Assembly (NCBI GenBank): GCA_021829055.1
Contig: JAJZCS010000054.1
Location: 1-9,669 of the forward strand
Origin: Pseudomonadota bacterium
Lineage (GTDB): Bacteria > Pseudomonadota > Alphaproteobacteria > Acetobacterales > Acetobacteraceae
Length of the DNA stretch: 9,669 nucleotides
Direction of reading: 5' to 3'
Part shown: positions 7,689 to 9,669 of the stretch, one piece after another
Layout of the letters: every line of letters starts with the position of its first letter
Position numbering within the stretch: the first letter of the stretch is position 1
Position numbers and translations under genes: made by a program
The notes under the pieces: model-generated
Told to the model about the DNA's origin: nothing
What the model saw: the letters and a program-made list of their open reading frames with translations, nothing else
Database searches by the model: none

Positions 7689-7740
7689 TAAATTTGATGC
7701 TGGTGGCTGGGCACGATGAGACCTTGAGCCGACGCAACTC

Positions 7741-7802
7741 ACCATAGGGGGTTACTGACTATGGTCACCCTGTGGGTGCATCGCGCCACGTGGTTTATGG
7801 CG
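7741..7802. repeat. Cluster of short inverted repeats in the argJ-gmhA gap
   Basis: Three adjacent stems are visible: ACCATAG (7741-7747) with CTATGGT (7759-7765), then CACCC (7766-7770) with GGGTG (7774-7778), then CGCCA (7784-7788) with TGGCG (7798-7802). Together with the 10-bp repeat upstream, much of this 273-bp gap can fold. No gene could be read in it on either strand. Individually the shorter stems are within what chance allows. Confidence 0.3.
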
Positions 7803-7834
7803 TGTGGGCTTCGGCTTCATTGCGGACGATCGCC

Positions 7835-7863
7835 TTGAACCCTGATGGCACTTGACGCAAAAT
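7835..7863 (+). promoter_or_regulatory. Candidate promoter for gmhA-epimerase operon
   Basis: TTGAAC (7835-7840; 4 of 6 bases of the -35 consensus) and CAAAAT (7858-7863; 4 of 6 of the -10) are separated by exactly 17 bases. Transcription would start near 7870, about 20 bases ahead of ATG 7891 and in front of the ribosome site GGAG (7881-7884). This is a by-eye match. Confidence 0.35.
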
Positions 7864-7890
7864 CTGGGCGTTTGGGCTTTGGAGTGGATA

Positions 7891-8490
7891 ATGGATTCGC
7901 TAAACAGAAACGAGGTCGAGCATATTAGGGAGTCGCTGAGGCGTGGGGCTGCGTTGAAGCGCATCTTGGCTGATGATCCCGCGCCGATCATCGCGGTCGT
8001 TGATGCCTGCGAGGCGGCGATCAAAGCTGGAAACAAGCTGTTTTTCTGCGGCAACGGGGGTTCTGCTGCCGATGCGCAGCACTTGGCGACTGAACTTCTA
8101 ATCCGCCTGCGCGGGGATGTTGTTCGGGAAAGTTGGCCTGCCATTGCGCTTACCCTTGATCCGGCCGCTTTGACGGCAGCGGGTAACGATTTTGGGTATG
8201 CTGAAGTTTTTGCGCGACCACTGGCCGGTCTCGGAAAGCCTGGGGACGTATTGTTCGGCATTACGACATCAGGCCGTTCTCCATCCGTAATGCGCGCGTT
8301 GGAGCTTGCCCGGACCATGTCCATCACTACCGTCGGACTGCTTGGGGCGGATGGTGGATCCGCACGAGCGCTGTGCGACCACGCGCTGGTTGTTCCTGAC
8401 TCCGAGACAGCCCGAATTCAAGAATGCCATATCGCACTAGGGCACATTGTGTTGGAGCTGCTTGAGGACCGCCTTACGGGACGCCGATGA
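7891..8490 (+). CDS. gmhA: Sedoheptulose-7-phosphate isomerase (phosphoheptose isomerase, SIS domain)
   Basis: This 199-residue SIS-domain protein should convert sedoheptulose 7-phosphate to D-glycero-D-manno-heptose 7-phosphate, the first committed step toward activated heptose for LPS or other surface glycans, in the cytoplasm. Family marks are FFCGNGGSAADAQHLATEL (51-69) with candidate metal and active-site residues His64 and Glu68, the phosphosugar-binding TTSGRSPSV (125-133), and RIQECH near the C-terminus with Gln177 and His180. These match the known GmhA Glu/Gln/His set. ATG 7891 was chosen because GGAG (7881-7884) precedes it at 6 bases. An in-frame TTG at 7852 would add 13 residues with no better ribosome site. 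Its stop overlaps the next gene by 4 bp (ATGA), so the two are probably translationally coupled. No kinase, phosphatase or nucleotidyltransferase of the heptose pathway is in the window. Confidence 0.9.
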   Translation: MDSLNRNEVEHIRESLRRGAALKRILADDPAPIIAVVDACEAAIKAGNKLFFCGNGGSAADAQHLATELLIRLRGDVVRESWPAIALTLDPAALTAAGNDFGYAEVFARPLAGLGKPGDVLFGITTSGRSPSVMRALELARTMSITTVGLLGADGGSARALCDHALVVPDSETARIQECHIALGHIVLELLEDRLTGRR

Positions 8491-9455
8491 AATTTTTGGT
8501 TACCGGTGTCGCTGGGTTCATTGGCTATCATGTGGCGGACACGTTGCTCATGACGGGTGCCGAGGTAATCGGCGTTGACGACCTTAATTCATATTATGAT
8601 GCGCGGCTTAAGAGTGCTCGCCTTGATCGCCTAAAGAGGTACGAAAGGTTCGAGTTTTTGAAGCTCGATATTTCGGACCACGCAACGTTGCGCGGAATTG
8701 GGAGTGACGTCCAAGTAATCGTGCATTTGGCGGCACAGGCCGGGGTGCGTCACTCAGTTGAGCATCCATTCGCCTATGCGACCTCAAATTTGACCGGACA
8801 CCTGTCTGTTCTCGAGCTTGCGCGGCATCTCCCGGGGACGCGGCATCTTGTCTACGCCAGTTCTTCCTCTGTGTACGGTGGAGGATCGACCCTTCCTTAC
8901 AGGGAGGACGCGCGCGCGGACCGCCCGCAGTCGCTGTACGCAGCGACGAAACGGGCTGATGAGATGATGAGCTTAGCATACTCTCACCTCTATGGTCTGC
9001 GTCAAACGGGATTGCGGTTTTTTACCGTCTATGGCCCTTGGGGGCGTCCAGATATGGCGTATTTTGGGTTTGCTGAAGCTATAATGGCGGGGCGCCCAAT
9101 ATCATTGTACGAGGGCGGATGTCTTAAACGGGATTTCACCTACATCGATGACATTGTGAGTGGGGTGATAGGCGTCATCGACCATCCGCCGGCCAATGTA
9201 GGCGAACACCGGGTATTCAACGTGGGCAATCGCAGGGCGGAGCCGGTGATCAATCTGGTTAAGCTCCTAGAAGCCGAACTTGGGCGAAAGGCGATCATTG
9301 TTGAGGCGCCTCGGCCCGCTTCTGATCCTCCCGAGACTTGCGCGGACATCAGCGCGCTCGCGGCAGTGACGGGCTTTTCGCCCAAGACCAAACTATGCGA
9401 GGGAATACCACGATTCGCAGCGTGGTATCGTTCTTGGCGTGTAGAGAGGGGTTGA
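8487..9455 (+). CDS. NAD-dependent sugar-nucleotide epimerase, UDP-glucuronate 4-epimerase type (extended SDR)
   Basis: This 322-residue extended short-chain dehydrogenase probably interconverts UDP-glucuronate and UDP-galacturonate through a 4-keto intermediate using bound NAD. The Rossmann signature TGVAGFIG (6-13), an acidic pair at the end of the second strand (Asp31, Asp32), SSSSVYG (125-131) and the catalytic Tyr151-x3-Lys155 (SLYAATKRADE) are all present. FFTVYGPWGRPDMAYF (178-193) and KRDFTYIDDIV (214-224) are typical of the UDP-glucuronate epimerase subgroup. It does not look like HldD, the ADP-heptose epimerase that might be expected beside gmhA. It is slightly short for the subgroup. 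The start overlaps the gmhA stop by 4 bp. A strong terminator 71 bp after the stop ends the unit. The exact substrate is inferred. Confidence 0.87.
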   Translation: MKFLVTGVAGFIGYHVADTLLMTGAEVIGVDDLNSYYDARLKSARLDRLKRYERFEFLKLDISDHATLRGIGSDVQVIVHLAAQAGVRHSVEHPFAYATSNLTGHLSVLELARHLPGTRHLVYASSSSVYGGGSTLPYREDARADRPQSLYAATKRADEMMSLAYSHLYGLRQTGLRFFTVYGPWGRPDMAYFGFAEAIMAGRPISLYEGGCLKRDFTYIDDIVSGVIGVIDHPPANVGEHRVFNVGNRRAEPVINLVKLLEAELGRKAIIVEAPRPASDPPETCADISALAAVTGFSPKTKLCEGIPRFAAWYRSWRVERG

Positions 9456-9526
9456 CGAGACAGGGCGTCCGGCATAAAAGAGACAAATCGGCGGCGTCTG
9501 CTGATGTCGCCCGCGATGCTAAATTT

Positions 9527-9560
9527 CGACGGGATCAACGGTCCCGTCGTTTTGTTCTTT
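9527..9560 (+). terminator. Rho-independent terminator of the gmhA-epimerase unit
   Basis: A perfect 8-bp GC-rich stem, CGACGGGA (9527-9534) and TCCCGTCG (9542-9549), encloses a 7-base loop and is followed at once by TTTTGTTCTTT (9550-9560). The location, 71 bp behind the epimerase stop, fits the end of the operon. This is the clearest terminator in the window. Confidence 0.85.
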
Positions 9561-9592
9561 GAGGGTATGTGAATAGGCTAGGAAGGGATACG

Positions 9593-9669
9593 TTGGCGGC
9601 GTTTGTCTGTTGGCGGGTATTTTCTGGCATATGGTTATGGTGGGCTGTGAGGCTTGTTGTGGCTGTATG
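9593..9669 (+). CDS. Possible start of a membrane-associated protein, cut by window end
   Basis: A frame opens at TTG 9593 behind GGAAGGG (9581-9587), 5 bases away, and stays open to the window edge (25 codons). The residues are strongly hydrophobic and Trp-rich (FVCWRVF, GIWLWWAV, LVVAV), like a membrane anchor or signal sequence. GTG 9569 in the same frame is another possible start, adding eight residues, but its GAGGG sits very close. It follows a terminator, so it would need its own promoter, and none was identified. With so few codons the family cannot be named and chance is possible. Confidence 0.3.
   Translation, partial: MAAFVCWRVFSGIWLWWAVRLVVAV

Noticed and set aside
6287..7848. 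Shared 11-base string AACCCTGATGG in the foldase 3' end and in the argJ-gmhA gap
   Set aside because: Flanking bases do not match beyond the string, and a repeat this short can arise by chance. There is no sign of duplication.
7752..8327. A 191-codon minus-strand frame across the gap and gmhA
   Set aside because: Most of it is antisense to gmhA and it has no recognisable domain. The part lying in the gap has no support of its own.

Overview
The window reads as a piece of an alphaproteobacterial chromosome. The gene content, the divergent secA / PpiC-type foldase / argJ arrangement and the erpA-xthA pair fit Rhodospirillales or Acetobacterales-type organisms, but this placement is an inference from family resemblance and synteny; no rRNA or other marker is present. 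Most genes are core housekeeping genes. No CRISPR array, tRNA, rRNA or intact mobile element was seen.

Layout. Bases 2-376 (+) hold the C-terminal end of an FAD-dependent dehydrogenase. About 900 bp without an intact gene follow. Its middle (about 507-1073, +) is a decayed IS1595-family transposase, recognisable only by changing frame; one stop codon falls on a conserved zinc-ribbon cysteine. On the minus strand, read right to left, come secA (5210-2457), erpA (2411-2070) and xthA (2063-1290), tightly packed and probably at least partly co-transcribed. A spacer of about 200 bp separates secA from the divergent plus-strand genes: a secreted PpiC/parvulin peptidyl-prolyl isomerase (5411-6367) and argJ (6388-7617). 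After a 273-bp gap rich in inverted repeats, a second plus-strand unit starts: a sedoheptulose-7-phosphate isomerase (gmhA, 7891-8490) overlapping by 4 bp an SDR epimerase of the UDP-glucuronate 4-epimerase type (8487-9455). It is closed by a convincing intrinsic terminator (9527-9560). The last 77-100 bases may open another, membrane-associated gene.

How the genes fit together. SecA drives export through SecYEG, and the divergent PpiC protein is an exported foldase, so the spacer lies between two genes of envelope protein traffic. ErpA delivers Fe-S clusters, XthA repairs abasic sites, and ArgJ runs the acetyl cycle of arginine synthesis. The gmhA-epimerase pair points to sugar-nucleotide supply for surface polysaccharide, with further genes probably lying to the right. 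I found no clearly novel system. The points most worth checking are the transposase relic, a short SD-preceded reading frame in the leader of the foldase gene, and the hairpin-rich gap before gmhA.
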